NCBI GenBank assembly: GCA_022843585.1
Contig: JALHNJ010000006.1
Coordinates: 62,001 to 126,000 of the forward strand
DNA: 64,000 nt
Origin: Chitinophagaceae bacterium
GTDB taxonomy: Bacteria > Bacteroidota > Bacteroidia > Chitinophagales > Chitinophagaceae
Direction: 5' to 3'
Shown here in pieces: positions 24,629 to 33,230 of the stretch. Position 1 is the stretch's first letter. The number at the start of each line of letters is the position of its first letter. The notes beneath the pieces were generated by a model, which was not told where the DNA came from, made no database searches, and saw nothing but the letters and a program-made list of their open reading frames with translations. A program made the translations under genes and the position numbers.

Positions 24629-26347
24629 ATGTCAAAAAAACTTCGCAGCCACGATTGGTTTGGCAAAAAAAATAAAGATGGAATTATTTATCGCAGCTGG
24701 ATGAAAAACCAGGGCATGCCTACCGATATGTTTGATGGCCGGCCAGTGATTGGCATTTGCAATACATTCAGTGAATTGACTCCCTGCAATGCACATTTCC
24801 GAGACCATGCAGAATCGGTAAAAAAAGGTGTGCTGGAAGCAGGTGGCTTTCCATTGGAATTTCCTATTATGAGTTTGGGTGAAACCTTGTTGAAACCAAC
24901 AGCGATGTTGTTTCGCAATCTAGCAAGTATGGATGCGGAGGAATCCATTCGTGGTAATCCTATTGATGGAGTGGTATTACTAACAGGTTGCGATAAAACA
25001 ACACCATCAACGGTAATGGGTGCGGCCAGTGTTGGGCTGCCTACTATTGTTGTTCCGGGCGGACCAATGTTGAATGGACGTTACAAAGGTCAAACAATTG
25101 GAAGCGGTACTCATGTATGGAAATTTGATGAAGACATGAAGACCGGAAAGATGACACAGGAAGATTGTGAATTCGCCGAGAGTTGTATGAGCCGCAGCAT
25201 TGGACACTGTATGACGATGGGAACTGCAAGCACTATGGCAGTAATGGTAGAATCATTAGGCTTAACATTAAGTGGTGCATCTGCAATACCCGCTGCTGAT
25301 AGCAGAAAAAAAGTAATGGCACAATTGAGTGGACGACGGATTGTAGAAATGGTGAAAGAAGATTTGACTATCGATAAAATATTAACAAGAGAAGCTTTTG
25401 AAAATTCTATTAAAGTAAATGCAGCAGTGGGCGGTTCATCAAATTTTATTATTCACCTTACAGCTATTGCAGGAAGAATTGGTGTTGAATTGAATTTAGA
25501 AGATTTTGACACCCTCGGTAGCAAAATTCCGTTGCTGTTGAACCTGATGCCTTCCGGAAAATATCTAATGGAAGATTTTTATTACGCAGGAGGTTTACCG
25601 GTGATACTAAATGAATTAAAAAAAGAACTCCATAAAAATGTAGTCACTGTTACCGGCAAAAATCATCATGATAATATTGCAAACAATACTGAATGTTATA
25701 ATGAAGATGTAATTGCAACATATAATGCTCCTATTAAACCGGAAGCTGGTTGCGTAGTGGTAAAAGGAAATTTAGCAATAAACGGTGCGGTAATAAAACC
25801 ATCAGCCGCTACACCTGCCTTAATGAAACATACAGGCCGTGCAGTTGTGTTTGAAAGTATTGAAGATTATAATGAAAGAGTGGATGATCCAAACCTGGAT
25901 ATTGATGAAACCTGTGTGATGGTATTAAAATATGTGGGCCCTGTTGGTTATCCCGGTATGCCTGAAGTAGGAAATATGGCGTTGCCAAAAAAAATACTGG
26001 AGAAAGGAATTAAAGACATGATTCGTATTTCTGATGGACGAATGAGTGGCACTGCCTACGGAACAGCAGTATTGCATGTATCACCGGAGTCTGCTATCGG
26101 GGGCAATCTTGCGTTGGTGCAAAATGGCGATATGATTGAACTCGATGTAGCCCAACGATTATTACAATTGCATGTAAGTGATGAAGAGTTAGCAAAGCGT
26201 AAAGCAGAATGGCTGACACCAAAACCTGCTGCTGAAAGAGGCTATGTGAGTATGTATATCAAACATGTAATGGGGGCTGATAAAGGAGCAGATCTTGATT
26301 TCTTACAGGGAAGTTCGGGTTCTGTTGTTACAAGGGATTCACATTAA
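24629..26347 (+). CDS. IlvD/Edd-family dehydratase, probable pentonate (xylonate/arabinonate) dehydratase
   Basis: A 572-residue cytoplasmic protein (no signal peptide) of the dihydroxyacid/6-phosphogluconate dehydratase family. Iron-sulfur cysteines are placed as expected: ICNTFSELTPCN, LLTGCDKTTPS and SIGHCMTMGTAST. Other family segments are SGASAIPAADSRK, AAVGGSSNFIIHL, GPVGYPGMPEV and ISDGRMSGTAYGTAVLH. The N-terminus (RSHDWFGKKNKDGIIYRSWMKNQGMP) resembles the sugar-acid branch (xylonate, arabinonate, galactonate dehydratases), not IlvD of branched-chain amino-acid synthesis. It would convert an aldonate to the 2-keto-3-deoxy acid. Located between the putative sugar dehydrogenase and the lactonase gene (23 bases downstream). 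Pentonate over hexonate is inferred from the xylan context. Confidence 0.9.
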   Translation: MSKKLRSHDWFGKKNKDGIIYRSWMKNQGMPTDMFDGRPVIGICNTFSELTPCNAHFRDHAESVKKGVLEAGGFPLEFPIMSLGETLLKPTAMLFRNLASMDAEESIRGNPIDGVVLLTGCDKTTPSTVMGAASVGLPTIVVPGGPMLNGRYKGQTIGSGTHVWKFDEDMKTGKMTQEDCEFAESCMSRSIGHCMTMGTASTMAVMVESLGLTLSGASAIPAADSRKKVMAQLSGRRIVEMVKEDLTIDKILTREAFENSIKVNAAVGGSSNFIIHLTAIAGRIGVELNLEDFDTLGSKIPLLLNLMPSGKYLMEDFYYAGGLPVILNELKKELHKNVVTVTGKNHHDNIANNTECYNEDVIATYNAPIKPEAGCVVVKGNLAINGAVIKPSAATPALMKHTGRAVVFESIEDYNERVDDPNLDIDETCVMVLKYVGPVGYPGMPEVGNMALPKKILEKGIKDMIRISDGRMSGTAYGTAVLHVSPESAIGGNLALVQNGDMIELDVAQRLLQLHVSDEELAKRKAEWLTPKPAAERGYVSMYIKHVMGADKGADLDFLQGSSGSVVTRDSH

Positions 26348-26370
26348 TTAAACAAGCATAAATAGTCAAC

Positions 26371-27393
26371 ATGAAACAACTACTTGTTGTGACTGCACTA
26401 GTCACTATCGTAGCATGCAATAATAATGATAAACAAAAGGGAGTGGAACAATCAATCTATAAAACAACCGGCAGCATCGAACGAATAGATACTGCTTTAG
26501 ATGTCATAATTGACAGCAATGCAAAAGCAGAGGTCATTGCAGAAGGTTTTCAATGGTGCGAAGGGCCGTTGTGGGTTGAAAAACATAACATGCTGCTCTT
26601 CTCCGATGTGCCAAGAGATACTGTTTATAAATGGACAGAAGAGAAAGGTAAAGAAGTGTACCTCACTCCTTCCGGATATACAGATACAATACCAAGAGGC
26701 GGTGAAATGGGTTCGAATGGGTTGCTACTAGATGCAAAAGGTAACCTTGTTTTATGTCAGTGTGGAAACCGGCAGATGGCAAAGATGGATGCGCCATTGG
26801 ATAAACCTGCACCAAATTATATTTCGCTGGCAGGACGTTATAACAACAAACGATTCAATAGTCCGAATGATGCGACATATAATAGTACTGGAGAATTATT
26901 CTTTACCGATCCTCCCTATGGTTTGGAAACACAAAGTGATAATGATCCAAAAAAGGAAATTGCCTGGAATGGTGTTTATAAAGTAAAAACCAATGGCGAA
27001 GTTGTATTGCTGGTTGATAGTATTTCCAGGCCTAACGGCATTGCATTTCTTCCGGGTGAAAAACAATTGATCATTGCCTGTTCTGATCCGGAAAAACCAA
27101 ATTGGTATATCTATGATGTAGCAGGTGATACACTTATTAATGGAAAAATTTTCTACAGCACTCTACATGAAAAAGAAGGATTAAAAGGATTACCTGATGG
27201 TTTAAAAATAGACAGCAAGGGAACTGTTTTTGCCACCGGCCCCGGTGGCATCTGGATATTCAACAGTGAAGCAAAGTTATTAGGTAAAATAAAACTAGAT
27301 GAATCCGCCTCAAATGTGGCTTTATCAGCCGATGAAAAAACTATTTATGTCACCAACGATATGCAGGTATTACGCATTAAACTAAGAAACTAA
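26371..27393 (+). CDS. SMP-30/gluconolactonase-family lipoprotein (candidate aldonolactonase)
   Basis: A 340-residue protein with a lipoprotein signal (LVTIVAC, Cys16), so it acts outside the cytoplasm. The SMP-30/LRE propeller is recognisable: the metal-ligand Glu in FQWCEGPLWVEK, NGLLLDAKGNLVLCQ, the Asn region FNSPNDATYNSTGELFFTDPPYG, PNGIAFLPGEK and the Asp region LKGLPDGLKIDSKG. These enzymes hydrolyse sugar lactones to aldonic acids with a divalent metal. An extracytoplasmic lactonase matches an extracytoplasmic (Tat-signal) dehydrogenase upstream and a sugar-acid permease downstream. The FAH-family gene starts 2 bases after its stop. Exact lactone (xylono-, arabinono- or glucono-) not determined. 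Confidence 0.9.
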   Translation: MKQLLVVTALVTIVACNNNDKQKGVEQSIYKTTGSIERIDTALDVIIDSNAKAEVIAEGFQWCEGPLWVEKHNMLLFSDVPRDTVYKWTEEKGKEVYLTPSGYTDTIPRGGEMGSNGLLLDAKGNLVLCQCGNRQMAKMDAPLDKPAPNYISLAGRYNNKRFNSPNDATYNSTGELFFTDPPYGLETQSDNDPKKEIAWNGVYKVKTNGEVVLLVDSISRPNGIAFLPGEKQLIIACSDPEKPNWYIYDVAGDTLINGKIFYSTLHEKEGLKGLPDGLKIDSKGTVFATGPGGIWIFNSEAKLLGKIKLDESASNVALSADEKTIYVTNDMQVLRIKLRN

Positions 27394-27395
27394 TA

Positions 27396-28232
27396 ATGAG
27401 AATATTCAAACTGAACTCCGGCGTTTTAATTGATCACAACAATCAATATTATACAGTTCCCATTACCGATTGGGATAACCTAATTAACGATGATACTATT
27501 TTTTTAAAGCTTACCGATTTTTTGGAATCAGGAAAAGCCACAAAAATAAATAGCATCAATGAAGCAGAAATATTAGCTCCTATCGGCAGCCAACAAGAAC
27601 TATGGGCATGCGGTGTTACTTATTTGCGAAGTAAAGTTGGACGACAGGAAGAATCTAAGTTATCCGGTGGTGCAGATTTTTATGCAAAAGTGTATGAAGC
27701 AGAAAGACCGGAAGTTTTTTTTAAAGCAACCACAAACAGAATAGTGGGGCATCGTCAAAAAGTAAAAATCAGAAAAGACAGTACCTGGGATGTACCCGAG
27801 CCGGAACTTACACTAGTCGTAACATCATCCGGGAAAATAATAGGGTACACTATTGGTAACGATATGAGCAGCCGCAGTATAGAAGGTGAAAATCCACTTT
27901 ATCTTCCACAAGCAAAAACCTATGACCAATGTGCTGCATTGGGTCCCTGCATTTTTATCACTGATAAACCGTTGGATAAAAGCTCTCTTATTTCACTTGA
28001 TATCTTCCGGCAAGAAAATAAAGTATTTGAAGGAACTGTTGCTTTAGATCAAATGAAACGAACTCCGGAAGAATTGGTCAGTTATGTTTACCGTGAATGT
28101 TCTTTTCCTGGTGGTTGTCTTATTATGACAGGCACTGGCATTGTACCGCCCAATGATTTTACGTTACAATCTGGCGACGAAATAAGAATTCGAATTGATG
28201 GCATAGGAGAACTCATCAATACGGTAGCTTAA
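27396..28232 (+). CDS. Fumarylacetoacetate hydrolase-family protein, candidate 2-keto-3-deoxypentonate dehydratase
   Basis: A 278-residue cytoplasmic protein (no signal). The FAH fold is clear: LWACGVTYLRSK, a metal-ligand region DVPEPELTLVV, IGYTIGNDMSSRSIEGENPLYLPQAK, LGPCIF, and CLIMTGTGIVPPNDFTLQSGDEIRI at the C-terminus. FAH-family dehydratases convert 2-keto-3-deoxy-xylonate or -arabinonate to 2-oxoglutarate semialdehyde in the Weimberg-type pathways of Caulobacter and Sulfolobus, where they are paired with an IlvD/Edd pentonate dehydratase, as here. The final enzyme, 2-oxoglutarate semialdehyde dehydrogenase, is not in the window. Alternatives within the family include other acylpyruvate hydrolases, but the operon context favours the pentonate role. 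Confidence 0.86.
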   Translation: MRIFKLNSGVLIDHNNQYYTVPITDWDNLINDDTIFLKLTDFLESGKATKINSINEAEILAPIGSQQELWACGVTYLRSKVGRQEESKLSGGADFYAKVYEAERPEVFFKATTNRIVGHRQKVKIRKDSTWDVPEPELTLVVTSSGKIIGYTIGNDMSSRSIEGENPLYLPQAKTYDQCAALGPCIFITDKPLDKSSLISLDIFRQENKVFEGTVALDQMKRTPEELVSYVYRECSFPGGCLIMTGTGIVPPNDFTLQSGDEIRIRIDGIGELINTVA

Positions 28233-28256
28233 AAAAAATTGACAAAATTCAACAGC

Positions 28257-29432
28257 ATGAAAGCAAGTCTTGTAAGAATAATTTTATTGGGTTTTATTAT
28301 CCTTGGTTTTGAAAATTGTAATGAAACAACAAACAAAACGATGGAGGAGAAAAAGAACGCAGCACTAAAGGATGTTTACAAAGATGCTTTTTTATTGGGC
28401 ACTGCCGTAAATGATGAGATCGTTTCGGGTATTGATAAAGCATCACAGGATATCGTCATTCACCAATTCAATACTATTACATTAGAAAACAGTATGAAAG
28501 CGGCTTTGATCAATCCGGAACCCGGCGTTTTTAATTTTGGACCCGCCGATGCGTTCGTCGCCTTTGGTGAAAAACACAAGATGTTCATCATCGGACATAC
28601 ATTGGTTTGGCACAACCAGACACCTGCATGGTTTTTTACCAATGCCAGTGGAAAACCAAATACAAAAGAAGAACAGATTGAACGTCTTCGAAATCACATT
28701 AAGACCGTTGCAGGAAGATATGCAGGCAAAATACATGCATGGGATGTGGTGAATGAAGTGATAGATAACGATGGCAGCTACCGGCCTACCACCTGGGTAA
28801 ATGCATTTGGAAATGGCGATACATTAGTAAAGTATGCATTCAGGTTTGCCAGCGAATTTGCTCCTGATACTGAATTATACTACAACGATTTTAATGCGTG
28901 GCGTCCCACAAAAAGAGATGGCATTGTTCGCATGGTAAAAATGTTGCAGCAAGAAGGCATCCGTATTGATGGAGTAGGTATACAAGGTCATTGGGGGTTA
29001 AACTTTCCTAAAACAGAATATATTGAAGCAGCTATCGATGCGTATGCAGCCTGTGGAGTTAAAGTAATGATCACTGAACTGGATGTAGATGTATTACCAT
29101 TGACAAAAGAAGGGCAGATCATTGGGCAGGGAATGAGTGATAAACAATTTCAACTGGAAGAATTTAAAACATTTTTAGATCCCTATTCAAAAGGATTACC
29201 AGATAGCATTCAAGCATTATTGACCAACCGCTACGAAGAACTATTTGGCATATTCTATAGTAAAAAAGAAAAAATCGATAGAGTAACATTGTGGGGAGTG
29301 CAGGATGGTATGAGCTGGAAAAATGATTACCCCATTCCCGATCGTACCAATTATCCTTTGTTATGGGATAGAAATGGAAATCCCAAACCTGCATTGAATG
29401 CCGTATTAAATGTTCCGGAAAAACTGAAATAA
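28257..29432 (+). CDS. GH10 endo-beta-1,4-xylanase (second copy), lipoprotein
   Basis: A 391-residue GH10. The frame opens with TTG at 28239, but the ATG at 28257 gives a lipoprotein signal (IILLGFIILGFENC). Catalytic motifs: HTLVWHNQTPAWF, acid/base WDVVNEVI (Glu167), ELYYNDFNAW, DGVGIQGHWG, nucleophile ITELDVDVL (Glu274), TLWGVQDGMSW. Same single-domain layout as the GH10 at 10902 but well diverged; for example the acid/base loop reads IDNDGSYRPTTW in place of LNEDGTMRKSIF. It sits between the FAH gene (24-base gap) and the GntP permease gene (27-base gap), away from the other glycosidases. This links the sugar-acid block to xylan degradation and not to general gluconate use. Confidence 0.95.
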   Translation: MKASLVRIILLGFIILGFENCNETTNKTMEEKKNAALKDVYKDAFLLGTAVNDEIVSGIDKASQDIVIHQFNTITLENSMKAALINPEPGVFNFGPADAFVAFGEKHKMFIIGHTLVWHNQTPAWFFTNASGKPNTKEEQIERLRNHIKTVAGRYAGKIHAWDVVNEVIDNDGSYRPTTWVNAFGNGDTLVKYAFRFASEFAPDTELYYNDFNAWRPTKRDGIVRMVKMLQQEGIRIDGVGIQGHWGLNFPKTEYIEAAIDAYAACGVKVMITELDVDVLPLTKEGQIIGQGMSDKQFQLEEFKTFLDPYSKGLPDSIQALLTNRYEELFGIFYSKKEKIDRVTLWGVQDGMSWKNDYPIPDRTNYPLLWDRNGNPKPALNAVLNVPEKLK

Positions 29433-29459
29433 AATTAACTAGCACATTAATAAATAAAC

Positions 29460-30770
29460 ATGGAGCTACTTGTCATATTTCTTGCCATTTGCCTGCAGAT
29501 ATTTTTAACGTATAAAAAGCTCAGTCCTTTTTTATCCTTATTAATTGTAGCTATTCTTTCCGGAATTTTCCTTGGTATGGAGCCCATGCAGATAGTTAAG
29601 TCAATTGAAAAAGGAGTAGGTAATACATTGGGAGGATTGGCTTTGATCATTTGTTTGGGTGCTATATTGGGTAAGATATTAGATGCAGGCGGTGCTGCTG
29701 AAAAAATTTCTTCCACACTCATTAATGGTTTCGGACAAAAAAACATTCAATGGGCTGTATTGTTAACGGGCTTTTTAATAGGTATCCCTTTATATTATAA
29801 TGCAGGCTTTGTAATATTAGTACCACTTGTTTTTTCCATCGCCAGCAAAGCAAAATTGCCTTTACTTTATGTTGCCATACCCATGGCTGCATCATTATCC
29901 ACTACACATTGCTTTCTTCCACCCCACCCCAGCCCGGTTTTTTTAGTGAATGCATTCAATGCCAATATGGGGAAAACATTGATCTACGGATTGATCATCG
30001 CCATTCCCGTTGTAATCATTGCAGGACCTTTTTTAGGTCGCTTGCTGAAGAACGTTGAAGTAAAAATAAAATCAGCCTTTCTTTCAATAGATGAAAAAGC
30101 CGACAGAGTCTTACCTGCTACTTTTCCAAGTTTTTTAATCGGATTACTTCCTGTTATATTAATTACACTGGCAGTAATTGCTGATAATTTTCTGTCTGAC
30201 CAGTTACTGAAAAAAATAATATTGTTCATCGGTGATCCTACCATTGCATTATTACTTTCCGTTTTTATTGCTATGTGGTACTTTGGTATCCGTGCAGGCA
30301 ACAATATGGAAACCACCATGAAGTGGCTCAATGATGCCATTGCCGGTATCGCCGTTATTTTATTGATCATAACTGCTGGTGGTGTTTTTAAACAAGTATT
30401 GCAGGATAGTGGAACAGATAAATATATCGCTTCCTTCAGCGGTAAATGGCAAATGCCACCACTGATCTTTGGTTGGGTGATCACAGCTTTATTAAGAGTA
30501 GCGATTGGATCAGCCACCGTAGCCGGAATTACCGCAGCTGGTGTAGTTACTCCATTAGTAACATCCGGAGTTGTTTCACCAGAGTTAATGGTGCTTGCCG
30601 TTGGAACCGGTAGTGTATTCGGCTCTCATGTAAATGACTCTGGATTTTGGATGTTCAAAGAGTTTTTTAATCTGTCACTCAAACAAACATTTCTTTCCTG
30701 GACAATAATGGAAACACTGATCTCCATTCTTGGATTGATTGGAGTTTTGCTGCTTGATCTGTTTCTATAA
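29460..30770 (+). CDS. GntP-family sugar-acid permease
   Basis: A 436-residue inner-membrane protein with about 12 hydrophobic segments. The GntP pattern is visible: LGGLALIICLGAILGKILDAGGAAEKIS, GIPLYYNAGFVILVPL, STTHCFLPPHPSP, ITAGGVFKQVLQDSGTDKYI, ATVAGITAAGVVTPLV and GSVFGSHVNDSGFWMFKEFF. The family imports gluconate and related aldonates with protons. As last gene of the xylan operon, downstream of an extracytoplasmic dehydrogenase and lactonase and cytoplasmic dehydratases, it most likely brings xylonate or arabinonate into the cell. The gene converges on a SemiSWEET gene 25 bases away. Only a weak stem (AAATAT/ATATTT, about 30775-30794) lies between them. Confidence 0.9.
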   Translation: MELLVIFLAICLQIFLTYKKLSPFLSLLIVAILSGIFLGMEPMQIVKSIEKGVGNTLGGLALIICLGAILGKILDAGGAAEKISSTLINGFGQKNIQWAVLLTGFLIGIPLYYNAGFVILVPLVFSIASKAKLPLLYVAIPMAASLSTTHCFLPPHPSPVFLVNAFNANMGKTLIYGLIIAIPVVIIAGPFLGRLLKNVEVKIKSAFLSIDEKADRVLPATFPSFLIGLLPVILITLAVIADNFLSDQLLKKIILFIGDPTIALLLSVFIAMWYFGIRAGNNMETTMKWLNDAIAGIAVILLIITAGGVFKQVLQDSGTDKYIASFSGKWQMPPLIFGWVITALLRVAIGSATVAGITAAGVVTPLVTSGVVSPELMVLAVGTGSVFGSHVNDSGFWMFKEFFNLSLKQTFLSWTIMETLISILGLIGVLLLDLFL

Positions 30771-30795
30771 ATTGAAATATTGTAGCGATATTTTT

Positions 30796-31053
30796 CTATT
30801 TATATCGAATGGAGAAATAGATAATCACAAGATTGACTAAAAATGAAAAACTGTTGGTTAAGATGATTGGCCAATCCTCTTTTAAGATTCCATACCAAAC
30901 CCAACCGCCAATTCCGGTTAGTAAAATAAAAAGCATGAAATAAGAAATATCTCCTGCTTTCTTCGCCTTTATTATTTTAAAAAGTTGAGGTAATAGCGAG
31001 CATGCAGTGAGGATACCTGCCCCGATGCCTACATACTCGCTGAAATTTGCCAT
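30796..31053 (-). CDS. SemiSWEET-type sugar transporter
   Basis: An 85-residue protein with three hydrophobic helices, the size of a bacterial SemiSWEET half-transporter that works as a dimer. The PQ-loop motif is in helix 1 (ILTACSLLPQLFKIIKAK), followed by GDISYFMLFILLTGIGGWVWYGI and SFLVNLVIIYFSI. SemiSWEETs move mono- or disaccharides passively across the inner membrane. It starts 3 bases after the catalase stop on the same strand, so it is the last gene of a catalase operon, an unexpected partner. It converges with the GntP gene of the xylan operon; a role in sugar efflux or uptake for that locus is possible but not supported by co-transcription. Confidence 0.9.
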   Translation of the reverse strand: MANFSEYVGIGAGILTACSLLPQLFKIIKAKKAGDISYFMLFILLTGIGGWVWYGILKEDWPIILTNSFSFLVNLVIIYFSIRYK

Positions 31054-31056
31054 CCT

Positions 31057-33219
31057 TTATGCCGGTATTTTTGCCTGTGTTTCTCTTTCCCAGAAACGAT
31101 GCTGTGCAATTGCTTTAATAAAATCTGCAGCAAGAGATTTATTTTTAGTCGCATATACAAAGCCGGGCAACTCCTTTCTTTCTTCCAGTAATTGTCCTAC
31201 AGTTGTTTTAGCAATAAAATTCTCCGCATCAATATCTACTGCAATAGCCTTACAATGTTTATACGCCTGATCTACAAAGTGAATAGCATCAGCTTCATTC
31301 ATTAATGCGGCAATATTTCCTTTTCCACCCGGCACATATACAGCATCATACAACACAGAAGAAACTGTACGTAGATTTTTATCTACTTTAATAGCTTCCC
31401 CTTTTTCATTCTTTATTTCGCCCAATCGGGGGGCAATGATTTCAACAACGGCACCTTTATCCATCAATGCCTTTTTTATCTGTTGAATAGAAGTTCCATT
31501 TACACCATCTGCAGCGAGTATAGCAATTTTTCTTGTTTGTATTGAATCTTTATTAGTATTAGCCATGCTTAATGCTGGTGAACTTTCAATTCCCTGATCA
31601 ACTAACTTAGGTTGAAACTTCGCAGGATTTCCATCAGCTGGAATACTATGATTAATCGGTTGCTCCGGTTTATTCGGAACGGTCAATCCCAATTCAATGG
31701 CTACATTTTTTGCCAATGTTTTATCTACCTGGCTTAACAAGCCCAGCATTCTTACTCTTATAGCAACCGTTTCTACTTTACTCAACTCAAAACGCAATGC
31801 ATCAGTTAAATGATTTTTTTCTGCTTCCGACTGGCTATTATAAAATAAAGTGGCCTGGCTAAAATGATCAAAGAAACTTTGACTTCTTACTCTTATTTTT
31901 TTGGCATCGATTCTTTCTACATGCGAAGTAAATCCTCCTTCTGTAGCTTTTGCCTGGAAAGGGCATCCTCCACCAAGACTATTAGGCGAGTAACTTGTTC
32001 TGTCCGTATTTATTTGTTGCCGCATATGGCCATCCCGCTGATTATTGTGTACCGTATTGATTGACCGGTTTATTGGTATCTCATGAAAATTGGCACTACC
32101 TAATCTTGATAGCTGTGTATCTGTATAAGAAAATAATCGGCCTTGTAACAATGGATCGTTGCTAAAATCAATACCGGGTACTAAATGACCAGGATGAAAA
32201 GCTACCTGCTCTGTTTCTGCAAAATAATTATCTGGATTACGGTTCAATACCATTTTACCAATTCGTTGTACCGGCACCAGTTCTTCTGGAATCAATTTAG
32301 TTGGATCCAATAAATCAAATGGAAATTTATGTTCATCCTTTTCTTCTATAACCTGTATACCAAATTCCCATTCAGGAAATGCACCGGCCTCAATAGCATC
32401 GAACAAATCACGGCGATGAAAGTCTGGATCTTTCCCTGAGATTATCGTGGCTTCATCCCATGTTACAGAATGAACTCCCAGTAAAGGCTTCCAATGAAAT
32501 TTTACAAAGACAGATTTACCCTGGTCGTTTATTAAACGAAATGTATGCACTCCAAACCCTTCCATCATACGATAGCTTCGTGGTATAGCTCTATCACTCA
32601 TAGCCCACATTATCATGTGCATGGACTCGGGCATCAAAGAAATAAAATCCCAAAATGTATCATGCGCAGATGCGGCTTGTGGAATTTCATTATGCGGTTC
32701 TGGTTTAACTGCATGAACCAGATCAGGAAATTTTATAGCATCTTGTATAAAAAATACCGGCATATTATTTCCGACCAAATCATAATTTCCTTCTTCGGTA
32801 TAAAACTTTACAGAGAATCCTCTTACATCACGGGCAAGATCGGTTGACCCCCTTGATCCGGCTACCGTAGAAAATCGTACAAAAACGGGAGTCTTCCTTT
32901 TTGGATCGTTTAAAAAACCAGCTTTTGTATATTTTGCCATCGGTTCATATACCTCAAAATAACCATGTGCAGCTGCACCTCTTGCATGTACGATTCTTTC
33001 CGGAATACGTTCATGATCGAAGTGAGTGATTTTTTCCCGCAAAATAAAATCCTCCAGCAATGTTGCACCCCTTTCACCCGATTTTAATGAATTCTGATCA
33101 TCATTAATTTTCAACCCCTGATCGGTGGTCATAAATTCATTGATACCTGATTCCTTATTTACCGAAAGATCGTTTTGTTTCGCATTGGTATCGGCAGCTG
33201 ATTTTTTTTTATTAGCCAT
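31057..33219 (-). CDS. katE: Large-subunit catalase with DJ-1/PfpI-like C-terminal domain
   Basis: A 720-residue clade 2 (HPII-type) haem catalase. Visible parts: the distal His in RIVHARGAAAHGYFEVY, Asn in LVGNNMPVFFIQDAIKFPD, FVRFSTVAGSRGSTD, and the proximal haem Tyr in GRLFSYTDTQLSRLG. A C-terminal flavodoxin/DJ-1-like domain follows (KIAILAADGVNGTSIQQIKKAL to the end, about residues 575-720) and is characteristic of the large subunit type. The N-terminus is Lys-rich with no signal peptide, so the enzyme is cytoplasmic. It decomposes hydrogen peroxide. Preceded by an 81-residue membrane protein gene 11 bases upstream and followed 3 bases later by SemiSWEET, forming a three-gene unit. No OxyR-type site was recognised in the upstream region. 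Confidence 0.95.
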   Translation of the reverse strand: MANKKKSAADTNAKQNDLSVNKESGINEFMTTDQGLKINDDQNSLKSGERGATLLEDFILREKITHFDHERIPERIVHARGAAAHGYFEVYEPMAKYTKAGFLNDPKRKTPVFVRFSTVAGSRGSTDLARDVRGFSVKFYTEEGNYDLVGNNMPVFFIQDAIKFPDLVHAVKPEPHNEIPQAASAHDTFWDFISLMPESMHMIMWAMSDRAIPRSYRMMEGFGVHTFRLINDQGKSVFVKFHWKPLLGVHSVTWDEATIISGKDPDFHRRDLFDAIEAGAFPEWEFGIQVIEEKDEHKFPFDLLDPTKLIPEELVPVQRIGKMVLNRNPDNYFAETEQVAFHPGHLVPGIDFSNDPLLQGRLFSYTDTQLSRLGSANFHEIPINRSINTVHNNQRDGHMRQQINTDRTSYSPNSLGGGCPFQAKATEGGFTSHVERIDAKKIRVRSQSFFDHFSQATLFYNSQSEAEKNHLTDALRFELSKVETVAIRVRMLGLLSQVDKTLAKNVAIELGLTVPNKPEQPINHSIPADGNPAKFQPKLVDQGIESSPALSMANTNKDSIQTRKIAILAADGVNGTSIQQIKKALMDKGAVVEIIAPRLGEIKNEKGEAIKVDKNLRTVSSVLYDAVYVPGGKGNIAALMNEADAIHFVDQAYKHCKAIAVDIDAENFIAKTTVGQLLEERKELPGFVYATKNKSLAADFIKAIAQHRFWERETQAKIPA

Positions 33220-33230
33220 TTTGTTAGTTT

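Noticed and set aside
29984-30517. 177-codon reverse frame under the GntP gene
   Set aside because: Long because the membrane-protein codons opposite rarely give stops; no independent features.
1-30770. Search for an ECF sigma/anti-sigma pair or hybrid two-component sensor controlling the xylan locus
   Set aside because: None is present in the window; the LacI-family gene is the only regulator seen, though the left part of the locus is cut off.
30773-30797. Weak stem GAAATAT/ATATTTTTC as terminator of the xylan operon
   Set aside because: Only 6-7 AT base pairs; too weak to call although some terminator must lie near here.
31653-31666. AATCGGTTGC, similar to half of the LacI operator
   Set aside because: Lies inside the katE coding region, lacks the second TTGCAA arm, and is not near a start; chance match.
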